A DNA stretch of 64,000 nucleotides from Bacilli bacterium (GTDB taxonomy: Bacteria; Bacillota_I; Bacilli_A; RF39; UBA660). This document shows positions 8,558-18,475 of this stretch, one piece after another (position 1 is the first letter of the stretch; each line of letters opens with the position of its first letter). The DNA lies in NCBI GenBank assembly GCA_017404385.1, contig JAFRCK010000023.1, positions 62,001 through 126,000 on the forward strand, in the 5' to 3' direction. The position numbers and the translations under genes are program-made. The notes under the pieces were generated by a model that was given only the letters and a program-made list of their open reading frames with translations, had not been told where the DNA came from and did no database searches.

Positions 8558-8768
8558 ACAGAAATGAGAAAATAGTAATATAATAAGTGCTTTTAAGAGA
8601 GATAACCATTGGTGAGAGGTTATTAGGTAACATTATATGAATTCACTCTCTAGGTTCTATAATGAAAGTTATAGCGTGTAATTTGCGTTAAAAATATGAG
8701 AGCATAGAATATCTATGAAGTAAGGTGGTACCGCGTTGAATCGTCCTTACATCATAGGTATTTTTTTA
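8558..8768 (+). promoter_or_regulatory. T-box riboswitch (tRNA-Phe) controlling pheST
   Basis: The leader carries the conserved T-box AAGGTGGTACCGCG (8722-8735). Within it UGGU (8726-8729) can pair with the ACCA end of uncharged tRNA. The specifier loop reads GAATTCA, with the Phe codon TTC at 8642-8644. The terminator form pairs TATGAAGTAAGG (8714-8725) with CCTTACATCATA (8745-8756), with one mismatch, followed by a T run. Uncharged tRNA-Phe is expected to stabilise the antiterminator and turn on pheS-pheT. Confidence 0.95.
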
Positions 8769-8785
8769 TTGAAAGGAAGGATAAT

Positions 8786-9832
8786 ATGAAAGAAAAGATT
8801 GAAGCATTAAGAAAAGAAATAGACGCTAAGATTAAAGAAGTAAAAGATATGTCTGCGCTTAATGAATTAAAAAATAATTATTTGAGTAAAAAGGGACCAG
8901 TTTCTGAGTTAACTAGTAAATTAAGAGATTTATCTGTTGAACAAAAGAAAGAATTTGGTAAATTAATTACTGATTTTAGAAATGATATAAGTTCTAAAAT
9001 AGATACTTTAAAAGAAAAATATGAAGCTGAAGAGTTAAAGAAAAAATTAGAAAAAGAAAAAATTGATGTTACTTTACCTTCTACTAGAATAAAAAGAGGC
9101 AGTAAACATCCAAATAGCTTGACTATTGAGGCAGTTGAAGATCTTTTTGTATCCATGGGATATGACGTTGTAGAAGGACCAGAACTTGAAACAGATGAAT
9201 ATTGTTTTGAAAGACTTAATTTACCAAAAGGGCATCCAGCTAGAGATATGCAAGACAGTTTCTACATAAATGATGAATATTTACTAAGAACTCAAACATC
9301 TTCTGTGCAAGCAAGATATATGGAAAGTAAAGTTAATGAACCAATAAGAATAATAGTTCCAGGAAAGACATATAGAAGAGAAGAAGATGCTACCCATGCG
9401 GCACAATTTAGTCAAATAGAAGGTTTAGTTATTGATAAAAAAGAAAACAATGTTTCATTAGCAGATTTAAAAGGAACACTAGAAATATTTGCTAGAAAAA
9501 TGTTAGGTAATAACTTAGATTTAAGATTTAGACCTAGTTACTTCCCATTTACTGAACCATCTTATGAAGTAGATGTAACATGTTTTAAATGTGGTGGTAA
9601 AGGATGTAATTTATGTAAATCTACTGGATGGATAGAAGTATTTGCTGCAGGGATAGTTCATCCAAATGTTTTAAAAGCAAATGGTTATGATCCTGATGTA
9701 TGGGGTGGATTTGCTTTTGGCCCTGGATGGGATAGAATTACTATGTTTAGATATGGTATTCCTGATATTAGATATTTATATCAAAATGATATAAGGTTAT
9801 TAAAACAATTTGATAGAAAGGATGATGAATAA
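8786..9832 (+). CDS. pheS: Phenylalanine-tRNA ligase alpha subunit
   Basis: Catalytic subunit of the alpha2-beta2 enzyme that charges tRNA-Phe. An N-terminal coiled-coil arm (residues 1-85) precedes the class II catalytic core. Visible signatures are GHPARDMQDSFY, the motif 2 region TYRREEDATHAAQFSQIEG, FRPSYFPFTEPS, the CFKCGGKGCNLC cysteine cluster with GW, and motif 3 near the C-terminus. Motif 3 reads GFAFGPGWDR, with a Trp where Bacillus has V or I; this looks tolerated. The start is preceded by AAGGAAGG. It overlaps pheT by one base (TAATG) and is regulated by the upstream T-box. Confidence 0.98.
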   Translation: MKEKIEALRKEIDAKIKEVKDMSALNELKNNYLSKKGPVSELTSKLRDLSVEQKKEFGKLITDFRNDISSKIDTLKEKYEAEELKKKLEKEKIDVTLPSTRIKRGSKHPNSLTIEAVEDLFVSMGYDVVEGPELETDEYCFERLNLPKGHPARDMQDSFYINDEYLLRTQTSSVQARYMESKVNEPIRIIVPGKTYRREEDATHAAQFSQIEGLVIDKKENNVSLADLKGTLEIFARKMLGNNLDLRFRPSYFPFTEPSYEVDVTCFKCGGKGCNLCKSTGWIEVFAAGIVHPNVLKANGYDPDVWGGFAFGPGWDRITMFRYGIPDIRYLYQNDIRLLKQFDRKDDE

Positions 9833-12201
9833 TGATACTATCTAGAAACTTTGTTAAAGACTATATTGATTTAGATGATAAATTAGATATAATAACAATT
9901 GCTGAAGAAATGACTAGAGTAGGTAATGAATACGATTTTGCTGGTAAATTTGTAGAAGCAACTAATTTAGTTATTGGAGAAATAGTTAAATGTGAAGACC
10001 ATCCTGATTCAGATCATTTACATGTATGCAATGTTAATGTAGGAAAAGAAATACTACAAATAGTATGTGGTGCACCAAATGCGAGAGAAGGATTAAAAGT
10101 AATAGTTGCCTTAGCAGGAGCTAAATTACCTGGTGGTGAAATAAAAAAGGGTAGTATAAGAGGAGTAGAATCTAATGGTATGATGTGTTCTATTGCTGAA
10201 CTTGGTTTAGATAATAAATTCTTATCTGATAAAGATAGAGATGGAATAGCAGAATTATCTAAAGATGCACCTGTTGGTGAAGATGCTCTTAAATATTTAG
10301 GATTTGATGATGAAATAGTAGATTTTGAGTTAACTGCTAATAGAGGAGATCTTTTAAGTATAATTGGTATGGCATATGAATTAGGTGCAATATATGATAA
10401 AAAAGTAAAAGATATTGAAATAGAATATGATGAAATAAAAGATAATATTAAAGATGAATTTAATATTGATATAAAAACTGATAATTGTTCTTTATTTTTA
10501 GCTAAGAAAGTGAAGAATGTTGTTATTAAAGATAGTCCTGATTTTATTAAGAATAGATTGATGGCTTCTGGTATAAGACCTATTAATAATGTTGTTGATA
10601 TTTCTAACTATGTTATGCTTGAAACTGGTCAACCACTTCATTTTTATGATGCTGATAAACTAGGAAAAGACTTAGTAGTTAGAATGGCAACTAAAGATGA
10701 AAAACTAACTACTTTAGATAATATTGAAAGAGTATTAGATGAAAATATGATTGTTATAGCAAATAAAAATGAAGCAGTTGGACTTGCTGGTGTTATGGGT
10801 GGTCTTACAACAGAAGTAGAATCTGATACTAAAAATGTAATAATAGAATCTGCTATATTTGATAATGTATTGGTAAGAAAGGCAAGTAAAGTAGTTGTTA
10901 GAAGTGAAGCTAGTAATAGATTTGAAAAGGGTTTAGATCCAAAAAGAACTTATATGGCTATTGAAAGAGCTTGTACCTTACTTCAAAAATATGCATCAGG
11001 TGAAGTGTTAAGTGGAACTTTAGAATATGATAAGACTAATAAAAAAGAAAAAATAATAGAAATTACAGTTGAGAATATTAATAATGTATTAGGTACTGAT
11101 TTAGATTCTAAAACAATAATTAATGTATTTGATAGATTAGGATTTATTTCTAAAGAAAAAGATAATAAGATTACAGTGTCTGTACCAACTAGAAGATTAG
11201 ATATTAATATAAAAGAAGATTTAATTGAGGAAGTTGGTAGAATATATGGGATTAATAATATAGAAGGTAAATTACCTAAATTAAATGTTAAAGAAGGTAG
11301 TTATGATAAGACTAATAGATTAATTAGAAACAAATTAGTTGATTTAGGTTTAAATGAAGTATTAACACCTATATTTATGTCAGATAATATATCTGATATG
11401 TATAAAGAAAAAGATACAGAATCTATATATTTATTAGATCCATTATTCAATGATAGAAATACAATTAGAACATCTTTAATACCATCTTTATTAAGCGTAT
11501 ATGAATATAATAATGCACGTAATTTAAAAGATGTATCTATATTCGAAATAGCTAAATCTTTTTATAAAAAAGAAGAAAAGTATTTTGAAAACAAAAAACT
11601 ATGTATATTAATGACAGGAGACTATTATTATCAATTAGGTAATAATAATAAAGTTGATTTCTATATAATAAAAGGTATAGTAGAAGAACTATTAATATAT
11701 TTAGGATATGCAAATAGATATAGTTTATTAACTGATAATATACCTAGTTATATGCACCCAGGACAAAGTGCAATAATTAATTTAAACGGAAAAGATGTAG
11801 GTATAATTGGTAAAATGCATCCAAATGTAGCAAAAGATGTATTTATATGTGAAATCAATTTAGATAGATTATTAGAAAATAGAGTATCTAAATTAAAATA
11901 TAAAGAAATAAATAAATACCCAAGCATTCAAAAAGATATGGCTTTTGTAATGGATAAAGATATTACAGCTGAAGCAGTAATTAAACTTATTAAAAAATCA
12001 GGTGGTAAGCTAGTAACTGACATAAATGTATTTGATGTTTATGAAGGAGAGAATGTTGCTAAAAATAAAAAGTCTATAGCTTTTAATTTAACTTTTGAAG
12101 ATTCATCTAGAACATTAACAGATGAAGAAGTAATGAAAGTATTTAATAATATAATAAAAGAAGTAGAAACTAAATTAAATATTAAATTAAGAAATATGTA
12201 A
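9832..12201 (+). CDS. pheT: Phenylalanine-tRNA ligase beta subunit
   Basis: The 789-residue partner of PheS, responsible for tRNA recognition and editing of mischarged tyrosine. Domains in order are an EMAP-like tRNA-binding domain (about 40-150, with HPDSDHLHVCNV and GAPNAREG), the B3/4 editing domain (about 205-370), B5 (about 395-470), a catalytic-like core, and a C-terminal FDX-ACB anticodon-binding domain (about 695-788). Full length for the bacterial long form. Translation is coupled to pheS through the TAATG overlap; AAGGATG upstream serves as ribosome-binding site. Confidence 0.98.
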   Translation: MILSRNFVKDYIDLDDKLDIITIAEEMTRVGNEYDFAGKFVEATNLVIGEIVKCEDHPDSDHLHVCNVNVGKEILQIVCGAPNAREGLKVIVALAGAKLPGGEIKKGSIRGVESNGMMCSIAELGLDNKFLSDKDRDGIAELSKDAPVGEDALKYLGFDDEIVDFELTANRGDLLSIIGMAYELGAIYDKKVKDIEIEYDEIKDNIKDEFNIDIKTDNCSLFLAKKVKNVVIKDSPDFIKNRLMASGIRPINNVVDISNYVMLETGQPLHFYDADKLGKDLVVRMATKDEKLTTLDNIERVLDENMIVIANKNEAVGLAGVMGGLTTEVESDTKNVIIESAIFDNVLVRKASKVVVRSEASNRFEKGLDPKRTYMAIERACTLLQKYASGEVLSGTLEYDKTNKKEKIIEITVENINNVLGTDLDSKTIINVFDRLGFISKEKDNKITVSVPTRRLDINIKEDLIEEVGRIYGINNIEGKLPKLNVKEGSYDKTNRLIRNKLVDLGLNEVLTPIFMSDNISDMYKEKDTESIYLLDPLFNDRNTIRTSLIPSLLSVYEYNNARNLKDVSIFEIAKSFYKKEEKYFENKKLCILMTGDYYYQLGNNNKVDFYIIKGIVEELLIYLGYANRYSLLTDNIPSYMHPGQSAIINLNGKDVGIIGKMHPNVAKDVFICEINLDRLLENRVSKLKYKEINKYPSIQKDMAFVMDKDITAEAVIKLIKKSGGKLVTDINVFDVYEGENVAKNKKSIAFNLTFEDSSRTLTDEEVMKVFNNIIKEVETKLNIKLRNM

Positions 12202-12230
12202 AACGGATTATCGAAATAATTCGTTTTTTT
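12201..12230 (+). terminator. Intrinsic terminator after pheT
   Basis: An 11-bp stem (12201-12211 with 12216-12226) with loop CGAA, then a T run. Confidence 0.88.
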
Positions 12231-12286
12231 ATTGATTATTGAGCCTAAAAATGATAAAATTAACATGAATAGGATAGGAGTAATAT

Positions 12287-13213
12287 ATGAAAAAGAAAAA
12301 AAGAGTCATAATAATAATTGTTGTATTTTTTCTTGTAGGCTTATTACTATTTTTAGTACTAAATAAGACAAATCTACTTAAATTAAGATCAAGCATAATA
12401 GATGTAAAACATGGTATATTGAAAACATATGAAATAGGTGATATTGTTATTTTTAATCCTATAAATTATGAAATATGTGAAGATACTTCTACTAGTGAAA
12501 CATGTTATAAATGGCTTGTAATTGCTAGGGGTAATAATGATTATGATTTATATGGTGTTGATAGTAGATTATCATTTAAATGGGACAAACAAAATCCTAT
12601 AGATTCTATTAAAGAAAATACTAAGAATTGGAATAATAATTTAGCTTTAAAGAAGTATAGTGATATTAATATTAATGAAAATAATAAATTAACATATAAG
12701 GGATTAAATTCAAAGATGATAACAAATGAAGAAATTGATGTGTTATCAAATGAATATAAGTCTAAACTTTTTATTGATGAAAAAGATAAACCTTTAAGAT
12801 TTGTAGTTGTCAATAATGATAATTTAAGTTTTGATTATTATTTTTATAATGATATTAATAAGTTAGTAACATCAGAAAAACTATTTGATTTTTCAAATTA
12901 TAGTAATCAACCAAACCAAGATATATTTATTAAACCATTAATTAATCTAGAATTAAGTGAAAAAGTAAAGAATTCACTTATATATGAATTTGATATATAT
13001 TTTATTGTTGATGGTAGTGAATATTACAAAGATGAACGTGTAGAACATTATGGCTCTATTACAAAACCAAGTGATCCCACAAAAGATGGATATACATTTA
13101 AGTATTGGAGTTTAGAAGTAGATGGGGAAGAGTATGATTTAGATACTCCTGTAGAAAATAGTTTAGAATTATTTGCAGTTTTTGAAAAAAATGAAGATAA
13201 TAAAACTCAATAA
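12287..13213 (+). CDS. Membrane-anchored extracellular protein with a C-terminal InlB B-repeat-like domain
   Basis: A 308-residue protein with a basic start and one membrane segment (residues 5-26) and no lipobox, so probably anchored by its N-terminus and exported. The middle part (about 45-225) contains two Cys near CEDTSTSETC and is unrecognised, although its Trp-rich organisation resembles the surface domain of the protein at 17345. The last 75 residues look like a Listeria-Bacteroides (InlB B/Flg_new) repeat: the pattern DPTKDGYTFKYWS and a terminal ELFAVFE strand. A surface or adhesion role is inferred. Confidence 0.78.
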   Translation: MKKKKRVIIIIVVFFLVGLLLFLVLNKTNLLKLRSSIIDVKHGILKTYEIGDIVIFNPINYEICEDTSTSETCYKWLVIARGNNDYDLYGVDSRLSFKWDKQNPIDSIKENTKNWNNNLALKKYSDININENNKLTYKGLNSKMITNEEIDVLSNEYKSKLFIDEKDKPLRFVVVNNDNLSFDYYFYNDINKLVTSEKLFDFSNYSNQPNQDIFIKPLINLELSEKVKNSLIYEFDIYFIVDGSEYYKDERVEHYGSITKPSDPTKDGYTFKYWSLEVDGEEYDLDTPVENSLELFAVFEKNEDNKTQ

Positions 13214-13244
13214 AAAAGGATTGTTTAAAACAATCCTTTTTTTT
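13212..13244. terminator. Bidirectional terminator between convergent genes
   Basis: A long stem (13212-13225 with 13229-13242) with loop TAA; T residues on both strands. The minus-strand gene's stop codon lies in it. Confidence 0.85.
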
Positions 13245-13998
13245 GACTATCTAATATATATCTTTTTTCATAATTCTTTTTAGTTAACATATCATTAATT
13301 AATTCATGATTTTCTTTAGTATTAAATCTATGAGGTATTCCATCTTCTTGTATACTAAGTAATAGTCTTGGCATTATTACTCTTGAATAGAAAGATAAAG
13401 TATATAGATTGAACATATAATTATCTACATTATTAATTTTTTTATTACGTTCAAAATAATTATCTATATATGGATTAGATAAATCAAAATCTAAACCATG
13501 TACATTAAAATTATCTATATCAAGAAATTTTATTTCACCATTATCATCTACTAAAAAATTGTCATCAGAATAAAAATCTCCAATATATATACCATTACGA
13601 TTTAATTCTTCAACTCTTTCTCTTAGTTTTTTTAGAAGTATAAGTTTTTTTCTTTTTGAATCCCATCTACAATCTTCTAAAGTAGGTAAATCAGAATATT
13701 CCATTGTATATCCAACTAAACCTAGATTTTCATCATACAATAAATCAAATGGTTTTGGATCATCCATCATGCATATATCTTTATCTAATAGTTTTAATTT
13801 TTCTTCCTTGTTCTTTTGCATTTTTTCATCAAAATCTATTATTTTAGGAATACCACAATTACATACTTTAATTTTTCTTTTAAAAAATTTTAAAGCAACT
13901 TCATATCCTTTATCATCAGTATACATAAATACATCTGAAGTAAAGCCTTTACCAATTCTTTTACCAACATTTTCATAGTTAATTTCTTTTTTTTCCAT
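13225..13998 (-). CDS. Protein kinase-like fold protein (257 aa)
   Basis: A small kinase-superfamily protein. A glycine-rich loop GKGFTSDVF is followed by VALKFFK, with the expected ATP-binding Lys near residue 37. Later come the catalytic-loop-like GDFYSDDNFLV and a metal-binding DID in FLDIDNF. The HGD of typical phosphotransferases is IGD here, so activity is plausible but not certain. ATG 13998 is chosen because longer in-frame starts would run into the polA promoter region. It is divergent from polA. A second kinase-like gene, at 20201, shares the D-x-DN motif. Substrate unknown. Confidence 0.75.
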   Translation of the reverse strand: MEKKEINYENVGKRIGKGFTSDVFMYTDDKGYEVALKFFKRKIKVCNCGIPKIIDFDEKMQKNKEEKLKLLDKDICMMDDPKPFDLLYDENLGLVGYTMEYSDLPTLEDCRWDSKRKKLILLKKLRERVEELNRNGIYIGDFYSDDNFLVDDNGEIKFLDIDNFNVHGLDFDLSNPYIDNYFERNKKINNVDNYMFNLYTLSFYSRVIMPRLLLSIQEDGIPHRFNTKENHELINDMLTKKNYEKRYILDSQKKGLF

Positions 13999-14080
13999 TT
14001 TTTCACATCCAATAATTATTATTTTATAATTAAATGGAAAAAAGTCAATTATTTTGGTACAATATTTATAGGTGATTAGA

Positions 14081-16660
14081 ATGAAAAAAGTAATATTAGT
14101 AGATGGCAACAATTTATTATTTAGAAGTTATTACGCAACTGCGTATTCAGGAAATTTAATGAAAAATAGTAAAGGATTTCCAACAAACGCATTATTTGGT
14201 TTAACTAATATGTTAAATAAGATAATAAAAGAAGAAAACCCAGAGTATATGCTTGTAGCATTTGATAAAGGTAAAACATTTAGACATGAAAAATATAAAG
14301 ATTATAAAGCTGGAAGAATTAAAACACCAGATGATTTAGTAGTTCAATTTAAACCATCAAGAGAACTAACAAGAGCGCTTGGTATCAAATGCTTTGAAAT
14401 AGATAATTATGAAGCAGATGATATTATTGGTACTTATTCTAAATTAATTGATGAAGATCCTGATTATGAAGGAATAATTGTAAGTAGTGATAAAGATTTA
14501 CTTCAATTAATTAGTCCTAAAGTAAAAGTCAAATTATTAAAAACTAAAGATTACATTATGATGGATGAAGATGAATTTAAAAATACCTATGGACTTGAAC
14601 CAATTAAAATGATAGATTTAAAAGGATTAATGGGTGATTCTTCAGATAATATTCCAGGTGTTAAAGGAATAGGTGAAAAAACGGCGATTAAATTACTTCA
14701 AGAATATGGATCGCTAGAAAACTTATATGATCATATAGATGAATTAAAGGGTGCGACTAAAGATAAATTAGTTCAAGGTAAAGCAGATGCATTTATGTCA
14801 AAAGAAATGGCAACCATTTTTAGAGAAGTACCAGTTGAATATAAATTATCTGAATTAAAATTAGATGAAACAAAAGATGAATTAAAAACTATATATGAAG
14901 ATCTTGAATTCTATAGTTTTCTAAAGAATATAAGAAAAAATACTGTTTTAGAGAAAAATGAATCTAGTGATATAAAAATAGTTTCTAGTTTAAATGAAAT
15001 TAAATTAGATAAAACTATTAGTGTATTTATTGAAACTGATAATACTAATTATCATGATGCGAATGTATTAGGTATTACTATGTATGATGGAAAAAGTGCT
15101 TATTTTTTACCAATAGATTTAGTAGTTAATAATAAAGAATTCTTTAATTTATTTAATATATATACATACGATAATAAAAAGAATATAGTAGTATTAAATA
15201 AATATGGAATCAGTTTTAAAACATGTGAATTTGATACTATGATCGCAGCATATATTTTAAATTATAATGTTAAAGATGATGCAGCATATCTTGCGAGTAA
15301 CTTTAATTATGATGTAATGTTTTATAATGAATTAATGAAAAGTGATAAAAGTCCTGAAATTTTATCTAGTGAAGGACTTAAAAAAGCTAAGTTTATATTT
15401 GAAACTAAATCTAAATTAGAACAAGATATGAAAGATGAAAAGTCTTATGATTTATTTAAGAATATTGAAATGAAATTATCGTTTGTACTAGCGTCTATGG
15501 AAATAGAGGGTATTAGAGTAGATAGAGAAGTACTAAAGAATATGGGAGAAGAAATTAATAAAAAGATGCTTTCTTTAGAAAAGGAAATATATGATTTAGC
15601 TGGTCTTGAATTTAATATTCAGTCTCCAAAACAATTAGGTGAAGTACTATTTGATAAAATGGGTATTCCATATCCTAAAAAGAAGAAAACATCTTATTCA
15701 ACATCTAGAGAAATATTAGATAAGATTAGAGATGATAATCCAATTGTTGATAAAATTATAGATTATAGAACACTTGCGAAGTTATATAGTACATATATTG
15801 TTGGAATAGATTCATCTATTAAAGAAGATTCTAAGTTACATACTATATACACTCAAACATTAACAAGAACAGGTAGACTATCTTCAATAGAACCTAATTT
15901 ACAAAATATACCTATTAGATATGAAGAGGGTAAACTAATAAGAAAAGCATTTGTTCCAGAAGAAGATTCAGTGTTTATATCATCAGATTATTCTCAAATA
16001 GAACTTAGAATATTTGCTCATATGTCTAATGAAGAAAATATGATAAATGCATTTAATAGTAATCTAGATATTCATACTAAGACCGCAATGGATATATTTC
16101 ATGTAAAAAAGGAAGAAGTTACTAAATTAATGAGAAGACAAGCTAAAGCAGTTAATTTTGGTATTTTATATGGAATTAGTAGTTTTGGTCTTGCTGAAGA
16201 CATAGGAACTGATTTTGGTACTGCTAAAAAGTTTATGGATAATTATTTAGATGCTTTTCCTAAAATAAGAGAATATAATCAAAAGGTAATTGAGGATGCA
16301 TATAAAAATGGGTATGTTTTAACTATTATGAATAGAAAAAGAAAAATAGAAGAATTAGATAATACAAACTATATAATTAGACAGCAGGGAGAAAGAATTG
16401 CGCAAAATACACCTATTCAAGGTAGTGCTGCTGATATTCTTAAACTTGCTATGATAAATATATATGATGAATTTAGTAAACAAAATTTAAAAAGTAAAAT
16501 GATATTACAAATACACGATGAGTTAATATTTAATGTATTAAATAATGAAAAAGAAAAAGTTAAAAAGATAATTAAAGATAAAATGGAAAATGTATATAAA
16601 TTAAATGTACCTTTAGTAGTAGATATAGAAGAGGGTACTAATTGGTATGATACTAAATAA
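14081..16660 (+). CDS. polA: DNA polymerase I
   Basis: An 859-residue repair and Okazaki-fragment polymerase. The N-terminal 5'-3' exonuclease (about 1-285) begins with VILVDGNNLLFRSYY and has YEADDIIGT and SDKDLLQL. The central 3'-5' exonuclease-like domain (about 290-455) lacks the DxE metal site: the equivalent reads VFIETD. It is therefore probably inactive, as in other Firmicutes. The polymerase domain has DYSQIELR (motif A), RRQAKAVNFGILYG (O helix) and QIHDELIF (motif C). ATG 14081 is chosen over GTG 14072 because AGGTGA lies 5 nt before it and the N-terminus then matches the family. Confidence 0.97.
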   Translation: MKKVILVDGNNLLFRSYYATAYSGNLMKNSKGFPTNALFGLTNMLNKIIKEENPEYMLVAFDKGKTFRHEKYKDYKAGRIKTPDDLVVQFKPSRELTRALGIKCFEIDNYEADDIIGTYSKLIDEDPDYEGIIVSSDKDLLQLISPKVKVKLLKTKDYIMMDEDEFKNTYGLEPIKMIDLKGLMGDSSDNIPGVKGIGEKTAIKLLQEYGSLENLYDHIDELKGATKDKLVQGKADAFMSKEMATIFREVPVEYKLSELKLDETKDELKTIYEDLEFYSFLKNIRKNTVLEKNESSDIKIVSSLNEIKLDKTISVFIETDNTNYHDANVLGITMYDGKSAYFLPIDLVVNNKEFFNLFNIYTYDNKKNIVVLNKYGISFKTCEFDTMIAAYILNYNVKDDAAYLASNFNYDVMFYNELMKSDKSPEILSSEGLKKAKFIFETKSKLEQDMKDEKSYDLFKNIEMKLSFVLASMEIEGIRVDREVLKNMGEEINKKMLSLEKEIYDLAGLEFNIQSPKQLGEVLFDKMGIPYPKKKKTSYSTSREILDKIRDDNPIVDKIIDYRTLAKLYSTYIVGIDSSIKEDSKLHTIYTQTLTRTGRLSSIEPNLQNIPIRYEEGKLIRKAFVPEEDSVFISSDYSQIELRIFAHMSNEENMINAFNSNLDIHTKTAMDIFHVKKEEVTKLMRRQAKAVNFGILYGISSFGLAEDIGTDFGTAKKFMDNYLDAFPKIREYNQKVIEDAYKNGYVLTIMNRKRKIEELDNTNYIIRQQGERIAQNTPIQGSAADILKLAMINIYDEFSKQNLKSKMILQIHDELIFNVLNNEKEKVKKIIKDKMENVYKLNVPLVVDIEEGTNWYDTK

Positions 16661-16670
16661 TGTAAAAATT

Positions 16671-16742
16671 ATTGTAAATTACATAATTTGTTGTTAATTA
16701 TCCCATAATTTGATGTTATAATTTAATTGTAAACTACATAAA
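16671..16742 (+). repeat. Two copies of a 16-bp promoter-associated element with TGTA-N3-TACA dyads
   Basis: ATTGTAAATTACATAA (16671-16686) and ATTGTAAACTACATAA (16726-16741) differ at one base and are 55 bp apart. Each contains TGTA-N3-TACA and lies just upstream of a predicted promoter. Confidence 0.65.
16694..16722 (+). promoter_or_regulatory. Upstream promoter of the 16828 gene
   Basis: Extended -10 TGT-TATAAT (16714-16722) with a weak -35 TTAATT (16694-16699), spacer 17. Confidence 0.5.
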
Positions 16743-16756
16743 ATAGTATTAAAGTA

Positions 16757-16785
16757 TTGACTTTACACTTTCTTTATGTTATATT
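16757..16785 (+). promoter_or_regulatory. Downstream promoter of the 16828 gene
   Basis: TTGACT (16757-16762), a 17-nt spacer and TATATT (16780-16785) with TGT just before the -10. Confidence 0.75.
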
Positions 16786-16827
16786 GTTTACGCTTAAAGA
16801 AATAAAGTTAAGAAATGGAGGGATAAT

Positions 16828-17253
16828 ATGAGAGATGTTTATATTTTTGAATACTTAAATGAAGCAGAATTCAAAAAGAGAGAGAGATCTGTAAAAAAGT
16901 ATAATATGTTTGCGTTCAAGAAATTAATCTTTGATTTTTATCCTGAAATGAAGGAAGGTAACTTTTTAGGAAATAAAGTAGGAGAAGATAAAGAAATGAA
17001 TACTATATCATATGAATTATCATTACCTACAGATGATTTATTTGTAAAAGTTCATGGAGAAATAGTATTACATTATGATGTTTATACTAATAAAAATATT
17101 ATTTTATTGAAGACTATAACACCTGAAGATTTATTAATAGAAGGTCATAATACAGAACTTGGAGCTTATAAAGGGGTTATGATTAGTAAAGAAAATGCTG
17201 AAAAGGATATGTTTAAAATAAATTTATTAAATATGTTGAATGGAAAAAAATAG
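16828..17253 (+). CDS. Hypothetical protein (141 aa)
   Basis: Unrecognised soluble protein. It looks like a compact alpha/beta fold: a strand VYIFEYL at the start, a basic helix with KKRERSVKKYNMFAFKK, and several beta strands. GGAGGGATA precedes the ATG. It is monocistronic, with two predicted tandem promoters, two copies of a dyad element and a terminator. That is unusually elaborate control for a small gene and suggests condition-dependent expression. Confidence 0.75.
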   Translation: MRDVYIFEYLNEAEFKKRERSVKKYNMFAFKKLIFDFYPEMKEGNFLGNKVGEDKEMNTISYELSLPTDDLFVKVHGEIVLHYDVYTNKNIILLKTITPEDLLIEGHNTELGAYKGVMISKENAEKDMFKINLLNMLNGKK

Positions 17254-17272
17254 GACTTAGTCCTTTTTTTTT
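17252..17272 (+). terminator. Intrinsic terminator after the 16828 gene
   Basis: AGGAC (17252-17256) pairs with GTCCT (17260-17264), loop TTA, then eight T residues. Confidence 0.82.
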
Positions 17273-17344
17273 ATGTAAAGTATTAAAAAATAATACATAG
17301 TATATTTAAAATATGTTATAATTTACATAGAGTGAGGGATGTTT

Positions 17345-18472
17345 ATGACATGGATAAGAGATAATCTTTTAAAGATAGCAATTATACTAGGAGTATTGAT
17401 AATAATAATTATTATTGTTTCATTATTTGCGCCAGGAGGTAAAAAAACAGATGCTGTAGAAGCAAGTGGGTATGAAGAAATAGAAAATAAAATGCAGTCA
17501 GCTGCGATTAATTTTTTGAATGATAATAAGAACTTTTTGCCTTCTTCATCTGATAAAAGTACAACTATTAAACTAGAAACTTTAGAAAAAAACAGATATA
17601 TTGGTTCAGTTTACGCTATTGAAGATTCTAGTGTTAAGTGTAAAGGGGAAGTTGTTATTAATAAAACTAGTGATGATACTAAAGATTATAGGATAGTTCC
17701 ATATATTTCATGTGGGAAATATTATACGACTAGAAAAATTAAAGACTATATACTAGATAATGAAAAAATAGTAACATCTGATGATGGATTATATAAAGAA
17801 GGAGATATTTATAGATTTAAAGGTGAATATCCTAATAATTATATTTTACTTGGTGAAAGAAAATATAGAATTATTTCTATACAACCAGATGGATCCTTAA
17901 AATTGATGAGAATTTTGAAAACAAATTCATATTATATTTGGGATGACAGATATAATTCTGAAGTTAAAAAATCTATAGGTATAAATAATTATGAAAAAAG
18001 TAGAATGAAAGATAATTTATATTTTATATTAAATAATAATGATCCAGAAAAAGGTTCAGTAGAATTAAGTAATGAAGAAAAAACATATTTTTTAAATCAC
18101 GAATTTTGTAATGGAGCTTTAGATGTACACTCAAATGAAATAAGTGTAGCTAATGAATGTAAAACTACAATTACACAAAGAATAGGTTTAGCAAATCCAA
18201 GTGATTATTATTTGGCAAGTGTTGATTCTGCATGTACAAAAATGAAGATGCCTGAATGTACAAATTACAATTACATGAATAAATACGATCGATTAGTTTT
18301 AATGAATTTACCAACAAATTATAGCTACAGATATTTATATTTGGAGAATTCATCACTATTCTCTATTGATGCGAATAGGGGTAATAAATTAACTATTTTT
18401 GTTTATATAGATGGTGATAATGTATATAAATCAGGAAATGGAACAAATGATAATCCATATGTTATAAGGTAA
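17345..18472 (+). CDS. Membrane-anchored extracellular protein (375 aa)
   Basis: One N-terminal membrane segment (about residues 9-30) and an exported body, with no lipobox. Residues about 38-130 resemble the N-terminal exported part of the repeat protein at 21313: a helix with M-x2-AA, a Ser/Thr-Leu-Glu helix, then beta strands with paired cysteines ending in S-C-G-K. The C-terminal half (from about 165) has several Cys and ends in GTNDNPYVIR, a layout seen in surface proteins of gut Firmicutes. ATG 17345 is chosen because GTGAGGG lies 7 nt upstream; an ATG at 17339 is too close. An extended -10, TGT-TATAAT, is at 17314-17322. Confidence 0.75.
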   Translation: MTWIRDNLLKIAIILGVLIIIIIIVSLFAPGGKKTDAVEASGYEEIENKMQSAAINFLNDNKNFLPSSSDKSTTIKLETLEKNRYIGSVYAIEDSSVKCKGEVVINKTSDDTKDYRIVPYISCGKYYTTRKIKDYILDNEKIVTSDDGLYKEGDIYRFKGEYPNNYILLGERKYRIISIQPDGSLKLMRILKTNSYYIWDDRYNSEVKKSIGINNYEKSRMKDNLYFILNNNDPEKGSVELSNEEKTYFLNHEFCNGALDVHSNEISVANECKTTITQRIGLANPSDYYLASVDSACTKMKMPECTNYNYMNKYDRLVLMNLPTNYSYRYLYLENSSLFSIDANRGNKLTIFVYIDGDNVYKSGNGTNDNPYVIR

Positions 18473-18475
18473 TTT

